From positions 1 through 64,000 of the forward strand of contig NZ_JAKEUO010000017.1 in the NCBI RefSeq assembly GCF_022397915.1: a stretch of 64,000 bases of DNA, read 5' to 3'. The translations under genes were made by a program, and so were the position numbers. Of this stretch, positions 24,621-34,333 are shown in pieces. The first letter of the stretch is position 1. The number at the start of each line of letters is the position of its first letter. This stretch comes from Vibrio sp. Isolate34 (lineage in GTDB: Bacteria; Pseudomonadota; Gammaproteobacteria; Enterobacterales; Vibrionaceae). The notes beneath the pieces are model-generated. The model was not told where the DNA came from, searched no databases, and saw only the letters and a list, made by a program, of their open reading frames with translations.

Positions 24621-26531
24621 GTGACCAAAATACTGCCTAACCTAATGACGCCCTTCGTTTTATTCTCGCTGTTGCTGGGAACAGCAGGGTTAACCGCTAC
24701 ACACTTTTTGGCAGTGCAATTTCAAGAAAAAATCGTCACTCAACAACTCAACGAAGCGGCCAATAAAGCGAATCTACAAATCGATTCTGAGTTGGATAAA
24801 TTCAAGCAGATCCCCGATCTGCTCAGCCACGATCCGCGCTTGCTGTCTTACTTCGACACATCACCACAAGTAGACAAGATCTCCGCGGCGCAGCTCAATA
24901 ACTTGTTATTCGAGTGGTCGGGACAAAGCCAAGCCGACACCATCTATATCCATGATCCAAGCGGTACTGTCGTGGCTTCAAGTAACTATCAAAAGCCACG
25001 AACCTTCGTTGGCGAAAACTTCTCGTTTCGTCCCTACTTTGCTTCTGCAATCAAAGGCAATAAAACCCAATATGTCGCGCTAGGTGCTCGCTCGGACGTA
25101 CGAGGTTATTTTCTGTCTTCGCCTTTGTATATTGACGAGGAGATTGTCGGAGTTATCACGGTAAAAGTAAGTTTAGAAAACCTAGAAAACATACTGACTA
25201 GCGACGATTTTGAGATCGTAGTACTCGACTCAAACCAAGTGGTGTTTCTTTCAAGCCAAGCGCCTTGGCTTTATCATTCCTTGTTGCCATTAACGCAGCA
25301 ACAACAAACAGATATCGCCCTTCAACGCCAATACGGTCAGAGCGAAATTTCGATCATTGAAGCCTTTCGCTCTTCAAGTTCTCAGCCAGAAGCTAACAGC
25401 ACCAGTCAGGCTAACCACCGTCAATCCAACGAAATCCGAAAAGAGCTCACCGCCAACCAGTTATTCAAGCTTGGGACTTTTAATCTGTACCCCGCAGCCG
25501 TCAGCGACAACCAATATCAAGTGGTGGCTTTGAAAGAGACCAAAGCCGAACTGCTTAAAGTGATGCAAATCGACATCACCTTTGTTGTTATTTATAGCTT
25601 AGTAATGCTAATTGCTTGGTCTTGGCGCCAAACCTACCTAGCAAAGGTGGCGTTGACCCGACTCAACCAAAATCTGGAACAAACGGTAGATAAGCGGACC
25701 CAATATCTGAAGCAATCGAATCAGCAGCTTCAGCAAACCATCTTTCAGTACCAAGAATCGCAATTGAAGTTGAAACAAACTGAACAAGAGCTGACCCAAA
25801 CCGCCAAATTAGCCGTTCTAGGTGAGCTATCAGCCAGCATTAACCATGAAATCAACCAACCGCTTGCCGCACTCAGAACCTACAGCGAGAACAGCTTAAA
25901 ACTGCTTGAGATGGATCGAACCGATTTGGTGAAAAGCAACTTAGGCAAAATGATCGCGTTAAACACCTCGATTACCGAGATCATCGCCCGCCTTAAGGTG
26001 TTCACTCGTAAAGTGACCAAACAGGAACATCATGTGGCGAATCTGCATCAAGCGATCAACAACGCCACCAGTATTCTCAGCGCACTGATGATCAAGCAAG
26101 GCATCACGCTCAGGTTAAGCACGGTACCGGATGACATTAATATCGCGATTCACCCGACCGAGCTTGAACAAGTGCTGGTGAATCTGATTCACAACGCGAC
26201 TCAAGCACTTCAGCAGCAGGCCATCGTTCAGCAAGCCTTGCTCCCCCAAACAGCAGCCCAGCAAGCTATCCCACAGATAGGCGTTGAATGGCAGCTGCAT
26301 GAAGACATGTGTCAGGTGATCATTTGGGACAACGGAATAGGGATGCCTGCCGACAAACTTGAACAACTTTTTGACCCGTTTTTCACTACCAAGTCAGAAG
26401 GCTTAGGGCTTGGGCTCTCTATATCGAAGCGGATTATTGAAGCGTATCACGGCTCGATCAGTGCAACCCTGTTGGAGCCTACAGGCATGGTATTCTCGAT
26501 TAATATTCCGTTATACAAAGTTAACGACTAA
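24621..26531 (+). CDS. DctB-family sensor histidine kinase
   Basis: This 636-residue membrane kinase begins at a GTG. An N-terminal helix (about 8-30) is followed by a periplasmic double-PAS (dCache-like) sensor (about 35-310: YIHDPSGTVVASSN, FSFRPYFASAIKGNKTQYVALGARS, GYFLSSPLYIDEEIVGVITVKVS). Then come a second helix (IDITFVVIYSLVMLIAW), a coiled coil, the phosphoacceptor His409 (LSASINHEINQPLAALRTYSEN) and an HATPase domain (LVNLIHNATQAL, DNGIGM, GLGLGLSIS). This is the C4-dicarboxylate sensor layout of DctB. No dctPQM transporter is nearby. A glutamine-rich, low-complexity insert lies in the ATPase domain near 530-555. Its partner regulator follows 100 bases later. Confidence 0.82.
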   Translation: MTKILPNLMTPFVLFSLLLGTAGLTATHFLAVQFQEKIVTQQLNEAANKANLQIDSELDKFKQIPDLLSHDPRLLSYFDTSPQVDKISAAQLNNLLFEWSGQSQADTIYIHDPSGTVVASSNYQKPRTFVGENFSFRPYFASAIKGNKTQYVALGARSDVRGYFLSSPLYIDEEIVGVITVKVSLENLENILTSDDFEIVVLDSNQVVFLSSQAPWLYHSLLPLTQQQQTDIALQRQYGQSEISIIEAFRSSSSQPEANSTSQANHRQSNEIRKELTANQLFKLGTFNLYPAAVSDNQYQVVALKETKAELLKVMQIDITFVVIYSLVMLIAWSWRQTYLAKVALTRLNQNLEQTVDKRTQYLKQSNQQLQQTIFQYQESQLKLKQTEQELTQTAKLAVLGELSASINHEINQPLAALRTYSENSLKLLEMDRTDLVKSNLGKMIALNTSITEIIARLKVFTRKVTKQEHHVANLHQAINNATSILSALMIKQGITLRLSTVPDDINIAIHPTELEQVLVNLIHNATQALQQQAIVQQALLPQTAAQQAIPQIGVEWQLHEDMCQVIIWDNGIGMPADKLEQLFDPFFTTKSEGLGLGLSISKRIIEAYHGSISATLLEPTGMVFSINIPLYKVND

Positions 26532-26632
26532 CGCAGCATTGTTATTGTTAACGAAAAAACGAATTTCACATGATTGCTGATCTCACATATTGCGAACCTA
26601 ACATACTGCTAAGGACTCGACTTTTGCACTCT

Positions 26633-27928
26633 ATGCCCACACTCTATTTTGTCGACGATGAACCCGCTATCCGAGACTCGGTAGAACAAGCCATGCTGAT
26701 TGAAGGCATCGACATTGTCTGCTTCCCTAATGCCGTTGAGGCGCTCAAGCAGATAGACGTCGCACAAGCAGGCATCGTGATTACCGACATCCATATGCCA
26801 GTAATGGACGGTATTCAATTTACCCATAAGTTGCTGAGCCAGAATCCTAACTTTCAAATCATAGTGCTAACTGGGCATGGCGATGTGCAAACTGCGGTGT
26901 CCGCAATGAAGGCTGGCGCCTATGATTTTCTGGAAAAGCCGTTTGTGGTCGATGCCCTATTAACGGCAGTCAGAAAAGCAACTGACAAGCTCGCCTTGGT
27001 AGAAGAGAACAACCTACTAAGAAAAGAGCTCGCGATGCAGAATCAGGTTGGCCCAAAATTGATTGGCCAGTCTCCATCGATGCAGACATTACGCCGTGAA
27101 TTAATCACACTAGATTGCAAACAAAACCCACTGCTGTTGTTTGTTGGCGATATCGGAACAGGAAAACGAATCACCGCCCAGTACACACACGATCTGCATA
27201 GCCACTCAACCGCAGAGCTTTGCCCTATCGCGGCATTCAATTTACCCCGTAATGACCAAGCGACGTTTGATCAATTTGTTTTGCAGTTGTTCCACAAACA
27301 TCAGGGTGGAACGCTCTATATCCATGAAACAGAAGCGTTAACTTCGCAGCAATGGTTATGGTTAGCTGCTCTAAAACCCACTCTACTTCGTGAAAATTCA
27401 TGCAAGACCAATGCAACTTGTATCATTATCGCAACTACAGTAGTTCCTACTACAATTACAGGTGAACTGCGCCGTTTTAATTTACTACCCTTGGCGCAAA
27501 GAACGGAAGATATTGGCTCTTTGTTCAAACATTTTGCTCGCGGTGCAGCAAGTCGCTATCAGTTACCACCGCCAGTTATCACAGAGAAAGAGATTCAACG
27601 GCTGATCACTACTCATTGGAGTGAAAACATTCGCCAGCTTCGCCAACATGCCGAACTCAGAGTGCTGACACAAGTGAAGCAACCTTCGCTCGACAGCGAT
27701 GAACATGAGCAAAACGACGAAAGCCAACTTAATGTAAGTATTGAAGAGCAACAACAGTCATTAAGCCAACGTACCGATAGCTTTGAGCAGATTATCTTGA
27801 TTGAGGCACTACACCGCCATCAAGGGCGCCTAAAAGAAGTACAACAAGAGCTGCAAGTGTCGCGAAAAACGCTCTATGACAAGCTAAGAAAGCATCAACT
27901 CGATAAAACGGATTTCAAAAATCGATAG
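26633..27928 (+). CDS. DctD-like response regulator with degenerate AAA+ domain
   Basis: From the ATG at 26633 the product is 431 residues; a frame open 21 codons upstream lacks homology, and neither start has a good ribosome site. The receiver domain is intact (DDEPAIRDS, Asp52 in VITDIHMPVMDG, LTGHG, KPF). The central domain resembles sigma-54 activators, but Walker A is GDIGTGK and Walker B is LYIHETEAL, where the family has DE. The whole segment holding the ELFGHEKGAFTGA motif, which contacts sigma-54, is absent. A Fis-type helix-turn-helix ends the protein (EALHRHQGRLKEVQQELQVSRKTLYDKLRKH). It is likely a DNA-binding regulator that no longer works with sigma-54. Confidence 0.8.
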   Translation: MPTLYFVDDEPAIRDSVEQAMLIEGIDIVCFPNAVEALKQIDVAQAGIVITDIHMPVMDGIQFTHKLLSQNPNFQIIVLTGHGDVQTAVSAMKAGAYDFLEKPFVVDALLTAVRKATDKLALVEENNLLRKELAMQNQVGPKLIGQSPSMQTLRRELITLDCKQNPLLLFVGDIGTGKRITAQYTHDLHSHSTAELCPIAAFNLPRNDQATFDQFVLQLFHKHQGGTLYIHETEALTSQQWLWLAALKPTLLRENSCKTNATCIIIATTVVPTTITGELRRFNLLPLAQRTEDIGSLFKHFARGAASRYQLPPPVITEKEIQRLITTHWSENIRQLRQHAELRVLTQVKQPSLDSDEHEQNDESQLNVSIEEQQQSLSQRTDSFEQIILIEALHRHQGRLKEVQQELQVSRKTLYDKLRKHQLDKTDFKNR

Positions 27929-28040
27929 GATCTAAAAAATATATAAATTCAAAGATTTAAAGGAGCAAAATCTTAACATTTATCAAAAGTAAGAATACAC
28001 TCAATAGGCTTGCACTTTTATTTAGCAAACAAGGACTGTT

Positions 28041-29432
28041 ATGAGCCAGAAGAATTTCAGCAAATTGAACGAAACCGAACTTGAGTACGTCGACGATAAA
28101 ACCGCGGCGCTACTCCTCAATACGCCGACCAGTGCGCGTATTATGTTGTGGGTGATCGTTCTGTTTTTTATTGCTGCTATTGGGTGGTCCGCTTGGGCTG
28201 AAATAGACAAAGTCACCGTTGGCCAAGGCAAGGTCATCCCCTCTTCCCAAATCCAAGTGGTGCAAAACCTTGAGGGTGGCCTAGTTAAGGAGATCTTAGT
28301 TAAAGAAGGTCAACAAGTTCAAAAAGGCCAACAACTACTTTTGATCGATGACACTCGATTTCGTTCAGACTTCCGTGAGCGTGAACAACAGGTCGCCAAC
28401 TTAACCGCCAACGTGTTAATGCTCTCTGCTTCATTAACCAGTGTCGTTATCAACGAAGATTTCTCTGAAAAAGAGTGGAAAAAAAGTGTCACTCTCGATT
28501 ACGGTAAGCTCGCCTTCCCACCTAAGTTCTACGAGCTTCAACCTCAACTGGTTAATCGTCAAAAAGCAGAATACCGCCAAGACCTTAACAACCTAAAAAA
28601 CCAACTTTCTGTTTTTGATCAACAAGTTGAACAGAAACAACAAGACCTTATCGAAATTAAAGCACGTGTCCGCAACCTAAAACAGAGCTACCAGTTTGCT
28701 CGCCAAGAACTGGATATCACCAAACCCCTTGCTGATGAAGGTGTGGTACCACGCATTGAATTACTTAAGCTCCAAAGACAAGTAAACGATACTCGCCGAG
28801 AAATGACCTCAAGCGAACTCAAAGTCCCTCTCCTACGTTCTGCCATCAAAGAATCTATGCTCAGCCGTATTGATGCCGCGTTGAACTTCCGATCAGAGCA
28901 ACAAGAAAAGCTCAATCAAGCACAAGATAAGCTCTCTGCACTGACCGAATCGGCCGTTGGCCTAGAAGACAGAGTAAACCGTACCGTGGTGGTTTCTCCA
29001 GTAACCGGAACCGTTAAAACGCTTGGCATTAATACCGTAGGCGGTGTTATCCAACCGGGCATGGACATCGTTGAGATTGTACCGACTGAAGATTCTCTAT
29101 TAGTCGAAGCAAAAATCGCTCCTCAAGACATCGCCTTCCTACGCCCAGAACTGACAGCCATCGTTAAATTCAGTGCTTACGACTTCACCAAATACGGTGG
29201 TCTAGAAGGCGTGTTAGAGCACATCAGCGCCGATACCACCCAAGATGAAGAAGGCAACAGCTTCTACATCGTGCGTGTACGCACCGAAAAACACAATTTT
29301 GGTAAAAACGAAGAACTACCAATCATTCCGGGAATGACGGCCTCTGTCGACATCATCACGGGCAAAAGAACCGTGCTTGAATACATGTTGAAGCCAATAT
29401 TAAGCGCTCAAAACAACGCACTAAAAGAGTAA
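28041..29432 (+). CDS. lapC: Type I secretion membrane-fusion protein (HlyD family)
   Basis: The 463-residue protein has one N-terminal inner-membrane helix (ARIMLWVIVLFFIAAIGWSAWAEI), a biotinyl-lipoyl hairpin (GQGKVIPSSQIQVVQNLEGGLVKEILVKEGQQVQKGQ), a long periplasmic coiled coil (about 130-310) and the C-terminal HlyD domain (VSPVTGTVKTLGINTVGGVIQPGMDIVEIVP). It bridges the LapB ATPase to an outer-membrane TolC-type channel for export of a giant adhesin. It is first of four genes in the lap order C-G-D-B; spacing to lapG is 59 bases. An AAGGACTGTT ribosome site precedes it. Confidence 0.88.
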   Translation: MSQKNFSKLNETELEYVDDKTAALLLNTPTSARIMLWVIVLFFIAAIGWSAWAEIDKVTVGQGKVIPSSQIQVVQNLEGGLVKEILVKEGQQVQKGQQLLLIDDTRFRSDFREREQQVANLTANVLMLSASLTSVVINEDFSEKEWKKSVTLDYGKLAFPPKFYELQPQLVNRQKAEYRQDLNNLKNQLSVFDQQVEQKQQDLIEIKARVRNLKQSYQFARQELDITKPLADEGVVPRIELLKLQRQVNDTRREMTSSELKVPLLRSAIKESMLSRIDAALNFRSEQQEKLNQAQDKLSALTESAVGLEDRVNRTVVVSPVTGTVKTLGINTVGGVIQPGMDIVEIVPTEDSLLVEAKIAPQDIAFLRPELTAIVKFSAYDFTKYGGLEGVLEHISADTTQDEEGNSFYIVRVRTEKHNFGKNEELPIIPGMTASVDIITGKRTVLEYMLKPILSAQNNALKE

Positions 29433-29491
29433 GGACGTTTGATGTTTAACGACGCCTTTCAATACACAGCAAACAGACAAGAGCAGAGGCT

Positions 29492-30160
29492 ATGAAGTCT
29501 CGGATATCGCTGTTGCTGCTGGTCCTCACCTCTTTTACCTCTGTGGCGCTTAACAAGAGCGATCAACGATGGATAGATGCGGTCACCAAAACCTACGGTG
29601 ACAGAGCCGGAAAACGAGTGGCGACATGGCGCTCAAACATGACGTCTTACGACGGGTTAAGTGAGAAAGAGAAACTCAGGTCGGTAAACCAGTTCTTCAA
29701 CCAGATGTACTTTGTCGACGACACCATTCTGTGGGGAAAGAACGACTACTGGGCGACACCACTGGAGTTTTTGGGCAGTAATGCCGGCGACTGTGAAGAC
29801 TTCACTATCGCAAAATACTTCTCTTTGCTTGAGCTCGGCGTCCCAGATAAGAAATTACGATTAGTGTACGTAAAAGCACTTGAGTTGAACCAATTCCACA
29901 TGGTGTTGGCGTACTACTCAACACCCAGTGCAGAGCCACTAATTTTAGACAACTTAAACCCTGAGATAAAACGCGGTTCCAAACGCCCAGACCTACGACC
30001 AATTTACAGTTTCAACGGTAAAAACCTTTGGTTAATCAAGTCAGCAGCGGGCAGCGGTAAGCTAGCAGGGAAATCTTCAAGATTGAGCTTATGGAACGAC
30101 TTACGTTCCCGTGAGCGCTCTCTAAAATTAAACAAACCCATTATCAATTACGATGAGTAG
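29492..30160 (+). CDS. lapG: Periplasmic cysteine protease LapG
   Basis: This 222-residue exported protein of the transglutaminase-like cysteine protease family (DUF920) has signal peptide MKSRISLLLLVLTSFTSVAL. The triad is visible as Cys101 (NAGDCEDFTIAKY), His136 (NQFHMVLAY) and Asp153 (LILDNLNP). The acidic residues beside the cysteine, DCED, fit the calcium site known for LapG. In the known pathway LapG cuts the N-terminal anchor of a LapA-type adhesin when c-di-GMP is low and thereby releases the biofilm. It lies 5 bases before lapD, its inhibitor. Confidence 0.9.
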   Translation: MKSRISLLLLVLTSFTSVALNKSDQRWIDAVTKTYGDRAGKRVATWRSNMTSYDGLSEKEKLRSVNQFFNQMYFVDDTILWGKNDYWATPLEFLGSNAGDCEDFTIAKYFSLLELGVPDKKLRLVYVKALELNQFHMVLAYYSTPSAEPLILDNLNPEIKRGSKRPDLRPIYSFNGKNLWLIKSAAGSGKLAGKSSRLSLWNDLRSRERSLKLNKPIINYDE

Positions 30161-30165
30161 GTACA

Positions 30166-32076
30166 ATGACTTTATATAAACAGCTTGTGGTCGGGATGGT
30201 TGCGGTGTTCATACTGCTGATGACGTCAGTTTTTATGATCGAATTCAATACCACCCGTGGATACTTAGAGGAGCAGCAACGCTCTGAGGTAAGTAATACC
30301 ATTAATACTGTTGGACTGGCTCTCGCCCCTTACCTAGAAGAAAAGGACAAGGTGGCGGTGGAGTCTGTTATCAACGCCCTGTTTGATGGCAGTTCTTATT
30401 CCGTCGTTCGATTGATCTTCCTAGACAGCGGTGAGGATATTCTCCGCTCATACCCTGTTAAATCAACGGGCGTACCACAGTGGTTTACCAACCTAAATTT
30501 GTTTGAGCCAGTCCATGACCGCCGTGTGATTACCAGTGGTTGGATGCAGCTAGCAGAGGTTGAGATCGTCAGTCACCCGGGTCCGGCTTATGATCAACTT
30601 TGGCAAGCATTTACACGCCTCCTGACCATCTTTGGATCGTTCTTCCTACTGGGTTTGGTGTCGATTTCATGGATCCTCAAGCGCGCACTGCGTCCATTAT
30701 CATTGATCATTACCAAAATGGATCAGATCGCTAAAAATCAATTTGGTGAACCTCTGGTTCGTCCGAAAACAAAAGATCTGATCTTAGTGGTCGACGGTAT
30801 TAACCACATGTCGACTCAAGTGGAATTGGCATTTAAAAACCAAGCAAAAGAAGCTCAGAAGCTGCGTGAAAGAGCGTATATCGATCCTGTTTCTCAGCTG
30901 GGTAACCGCGCTTACTACATGTCTCAGCTAACTCAATGGTTAGAAGAATCAAGCTTAGGTGGTTTAGCAGTACTAAAAGCGGAGTTTATTAGCGAAGAAT
31001 ACGATGAAAAAGGCTACCAAGAGGGTGATGCCTTAGTTCACCAATTGGCTGAACAATTACAGGCTTCTATTTCATCACCAGACATCACTATTGCACGTAT
31101 CTCTAGCGATGAATTTGGCTTCATCATGCCAAACATTGATGAAAGCGAACTTAAACTTGTTGCTAGCAGCATCGTCAATTGCATTCAAAGCCTAGGTTCA
31201 GATCCAACAGGCATGGCGAACCCACACATTGCACTGGGTGTGACCTACAGCAAAAAGCGTAAAACCAGTACCGAAATCATGTCGCTGGTGGATAACGCAC
31301 TTTCAAGTGCCAAGGCGAACCGCGAGCTTGCTTACGGCTACGTCACCGCAGACGACCACGGCGCGGTAATGGGTAAACAGCAATGGCGCATGCTGGTTGA
31401 AGAAGCGATCATCAACGACCTAGTCACTTTCCGTCTTCAGGCTGCAAACAATGCCTTTGGTAAAACGTATCACCAAGAGGTGTTCTCTGCGATTGAGAAA
31501 GACGGTGTGCGTTACGGTGCGAACCAATATCTATACGCACTTGAGCAACTTGAAATGAGCCACATTCTCGACCAATACGTTATCGAGAAGATGATTGAAA
31601 AGCTTAATGCCAATGAAGTTACAAGCCCGATTGCTATCAATATCTCACCAAGTAGCATTTCTCAGCCAAGCTTCATCCGTTGGATTGGCAAAACACTTGA
31701 GCAAAACGCCTCTGTCGTTCACCTGCTGCATTTTGAGATTCCAGAAAACTGTTTCATCAACGTTCCACACTACACGGCGCTATTGTGTAACACTATTCGC
31801 AACGCTGAAGCGGTGTTTGGTGTCGACAACTACGGACGTAACTTCCAATCACTGGATTACATCAACGAATACCGCCCAAGCTATGTGAAACTGGATTACC
31901 TATTCACACATAACCTTGATGACGAAAAACAGAAATTTACCCTAACGTCGATCTCACGAACGGCTCATAACCTTGGTATCACGACCATCGCGTCTCGAAT
32001 AGAAACTCAAACTCAGCTAGATATCCTATCTGATAACTACGTAGAAGTGTTCCAAGGCTTCATTGTTGATAAATAG
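30166..32076 (+). CDS. lapD: c-di-GMP receptor LapD
   Basis: This 636-residue inner-membrane receptor has two membrane helices (about 8-28 and 150-170) flanking a LapD/MoxY periplasmic domain. A HAMP segment follows, then a degenerate GGDEF (RISSDEFGFIMP) and a degenerate EAL domain in which the EAL signature is replaced by EIPE (LHFEIPENCF). Both enzyme domains have lost catalytic residues, as in known LapD proteins, which bind c-di-GMP in the EAL site and then sequester LapG in the periplasm. The start overlaps no other gene but follows lapG by 5 bases. Confidence 0.9.
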   Translation: MTLYKQLVVGMVAVFILLMTSVFMIEFNTTRGYLEEQQRSEVSNTINTVGLALAPYLEEKDKVAVESVINALFDGSSYSVVRLIFLDSGEDILRSYPVKSTGVPQWFTNLNLFEPVHDRRVITSGWMQLAEVEIVSHPGPAYDQLWQAFTRLLTIFGSFFLLGLVSISWILKRALRPLSLIITKMDQIAKNQFGEPLVRPKTKDLILVVDGINHMSTQVELAFKNQAKEAQKLRERAYIDPVSQLGNRAYYMSQLTQWLEESSLGGLAVLKAEFISEEYDEKGYQEGDALVHQLAEQLQASISSPDITIARISSDEFGFIMPNIDESELKLVASSIVNCIQSLGSDPTGMANPHIALGVTYSKKRKTSTEIMSLVDNALSSAKANRELAYGYVTADDHGAVMGKQQWRMLVEEAIINDLVTFRLQAANNAFGKTYHQEVFSAIEKDGVRYGANQYLYALEQLEMSHILDQYVIEKMIEKLNANEVTSPIAINISPSSISQPSFIRWIGKTLEQNASVVHLLHFEIPENCFINVPHYTALLCNTIRNAEAVFGVDNYGRNFQSLDYINEYRPSYVKLDYLFTHNLDDEKQKFTLTSISRTAHNLGITTIASRIETQTQLDILSDNYVEVFQGFIVDK

Positions 32077-32094
32077 TTGTAAGGGTTATATCGC

Positions 32095-34209
32095 ATGCAA
32101 GATCCACTATTGAACTCACTGATCTACGTTAGCCGGTATTACGGGTTAGCTAACTCGCCCGAAGCGTTGATCAATGGGTTGCCACTAACCGATGGAAAGC
32201 TAACCCCTTTCCTATTCCCACGCTCTGCTGAGCGTGCGGGATTAGTAGCAAAAGAAAACCGTTCCGACTTAGATAACATTCCTCACCTGATTCTGCCTGC
32301 CGTTTTACTGCTAAAACAAGGTGAGGCATGTGTTCTCAACAGTATCGATTTAGAAAAACAAGAAGCGGAAATCATCACAGCTGAAAGCGGAATGGTGCCT
32401 ATCATCATTCCAATGGACGAATTGAAAGAGCAGTTCATCGGCCGCTACTTCTTAGTAAAGAAACAATTCCGTTACGACGAACGCTCACCTGAGGTTCTCA
32501 AAACTCGCAAAGGACACTGGTTTTGGAGCACGATTTGGGAATCTAAAAACATCTATCGTGATGTGTTGATCGCTTCCATTCTGATCAACATCTTTGCCAT
32601 TGCAGCACCAATGTTCACACGCTTGGTGTACGACAAAGTAGTTCCCAACCTAGCATTTGAAACCTTATGGGTGCTGGCGAGTGGTATCTTTGTGGTGTTC
32701 CTTTTCGATCTGCTGTTAAAGCTAATGCGAAGCTACTTCATTGATGTTGCAGGTAAGAAATCCGATATCCTGATTTCTTCGAAGCTGTTCAGCAAAGTGT
32801 TGGGCATTCGTATGGAAGCCAAGCCAGCTTCAGTTGGTGCGTTCGCTAAAAACCTGCAAGAGTTCGAATCCATCCGTGAATTCTTTACCTCAGCAACCAT
32901 TGGCTCGTTAATAGACTTACCCTTCGCACTCATGTTCTTGGCCTTAATTTGGTTAATGGCAGGAAACCTTGTGTTTGTTCCAGTTGCTGGTGTGGTCGTT
33001 TTGATTATCTACGCACTATTAATCCAAGGGCCATTGCGTCGTACCATTGAAGAAGGCTCTCGTCTTGCTTCTCAGAAGTACGCTAACTTAATTGAGAGTT
33101 TGGCTGGCTTAGAGACGGTTAAGCTGTTCAGCGCACAAAGCCAATTCCAATTCCGCTGGGAAGAAGCGGTTGCTCACATGGCGAACTGGAATATCAAAAG
33201 TCGCCGCATTACCGACAGCATCCAAAATACGGCAGGCTTTGTTCAGCAAAGTACCAACGTAGGCATGATCATTTTTGGTGTGTACTTAATTGCGGAAGGT
33301 GAACTGACGATGGGTGGCTTGATCGCTGCGACCATGTTGAGTGGCCGTGCTATTGGTCCTCTTGTTCAGCTTTCGCTGCTGTCGACTCGCTACAACCAAG
33401 CAAAATCGTCGATGACTTTGATTGAGCAAGTCATGTCGATGCCGGATGAACAGGAAGAAGGTAAGCGCTACATCCACCGCCCTATTATCCAAGGTCATAT
33501 CTCACTCGACAAAGTGACCTTCCACTATCCGGATTCTCCCGTTGCTTCTATCAGAGATTTAACCCTGCATATTAGACCTGGTGAGAAAGTGGCGATCATT
33601 GGACGTATCGGTTCAGGTAAAACCACACTGGAACGCCTGATTATGGGTCTGTACAAGCCCACAGAGGGCCATGTGCGTATAGATGACACCGACATGGAAC
33701 AACTTCACCATGTCGACGTACGACGCAATATAGGCTGTGTACCGCAAGACAGTAATCTGTTCTACGGCTCGGTAAGAGACAACATCACTCTAGGTCGCCC
33801 TTTGGTAGATGACCGCGATGTGATGGATGCAGCTAACCGTGCTGGCGTTACCGCATTTACTCAACAAGATCCTGCAGGCTTAGAGCGTCAAGTCGGTGAA
33901 GGCGGTGCGTTACTTTCTGGTGGTCAGCGTCAGTCGATTGCAATTGCCAGAGCCTTCTTAGGCCGTCCGCCAGTGCTGTTGATGGATGAACCGACCAGTG
34001 CTATGGATAACCGCTCAGAGATGCACATCAAGCATCAGCTTAACCAATTGCTTCCAAGCGAGACGTTAATTCTAATCACACACAAAACGTCGATGCTAGA
34101 TATTGTCGACCGAGTGATCGTAATGGAGAAAGGCTGCATTATTGCCGATGGTCCAAAAGCACAAGTTCTGTCGGACCTCAAACAAGGCAAAGTAAGGGCG
34201 GTGAGCTAA
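32095..34209 (+). CDS. lapB: Type I secretion ATPase/permease LapB
   Basis: The 704-residue protein has three parts. There is an N-terminal C39-like domain (about 1-130) lacking the peptidase cysteine, typical of RTX/adhesin exporters. There is a six-helix exporter domain (about 150-430) and a nucleotide-binding domain with Walker A GRIGSGKTT, Q-loop PQDSNLFYGSV, signature LLSGGQRQSIAIARA, Walker B PVLLMDEPTSAMD and ITHKTSM. It powers export of the adhesin with LapC and an outer-membrane channel. It is the last gene of the lap unit and is followed by a strong bidirectional terminator. The adhesin and a LapE-type channel are not within the window. Confidence 0.88.
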   Translation: MQDPLLNSLIYVSRYYGLANSPEALINGLPLTDGKLTPFLFPRSAERAGLVAKENRSDLDNIPHLILPAVLLLKQGEACVLNSIDLEKQEAEIITAESGMVPIIIPMDELKEQFIGRYFLVKKQFRYDERSPEVLKTRKGHWFWSTIWESKNIYRDVLIASILINIFAIAAPMFTRLVYDKVVPNLAFETLWVLASGIFVVFLFDLLLKLMRSYFIDVAGKKSDILISSKLFSKVLGIRMEAKPASVGAFAKNLQEFESIREFFTSATIGSLIDLPFALMFLALIWLMAGNLVFVPVAGVVVLIIYALLIQGPLRRTIEEGSRLASQKYANLIESLAGLETVKLFSAQSQFQFRWEEAVAHMANWNIKSRRITDSIQNTAGFVQQSTNVGMIIFGVYLIAEGELTMGGLIAATMLSGRAIGPLVQLSLLSTRYNQAKSSMTLIEQVMSMPDEQEEGKRYIHRPIIQGHISLDKVTFHYPDSPVASIRDLTLHIRPGEKVAIIGRIGSGKTTLERLIMGLYKPTEGHVRIDDTDMEQLHHVDVRRNIGCVPQDSNLFYGSVRDNITLGRPLVDDRDVMDAANRAGVTAFTQQDPAGLERQVGEGGALLSGGQRQSIAIARAFLGRPPVLLMDEPTSAMDNRSEMHIKHQLNQLLPSETLILITHKTSMLDIVDRVIVMEKGCIIADGPKAQVLSDLKQGKVRAVS

Positions 34210-34249
34210 CTCAAGACGTTAAATAAAAATAGCCTGTATTACAGATACC

Positions 34250-34280
34250 AAAAAGGGGGAGCATCAGCTCCCCCTTTTTT
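34250..34280. terminator. Bidirectional terminator (lapB / fapA)
   Basis: AAAAAGGGGGAGC pairs with GCTCCCCCTTTTT across a 4-base loop, an almost symmetrical terminator between converging genes. Confidence 0.9.
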
Positions 34281-34333
34281 ATTGGTCAGTCTCGGCACTT
34301 AGGCCATGCATCGCTTTATCTTATGAAGATAGG

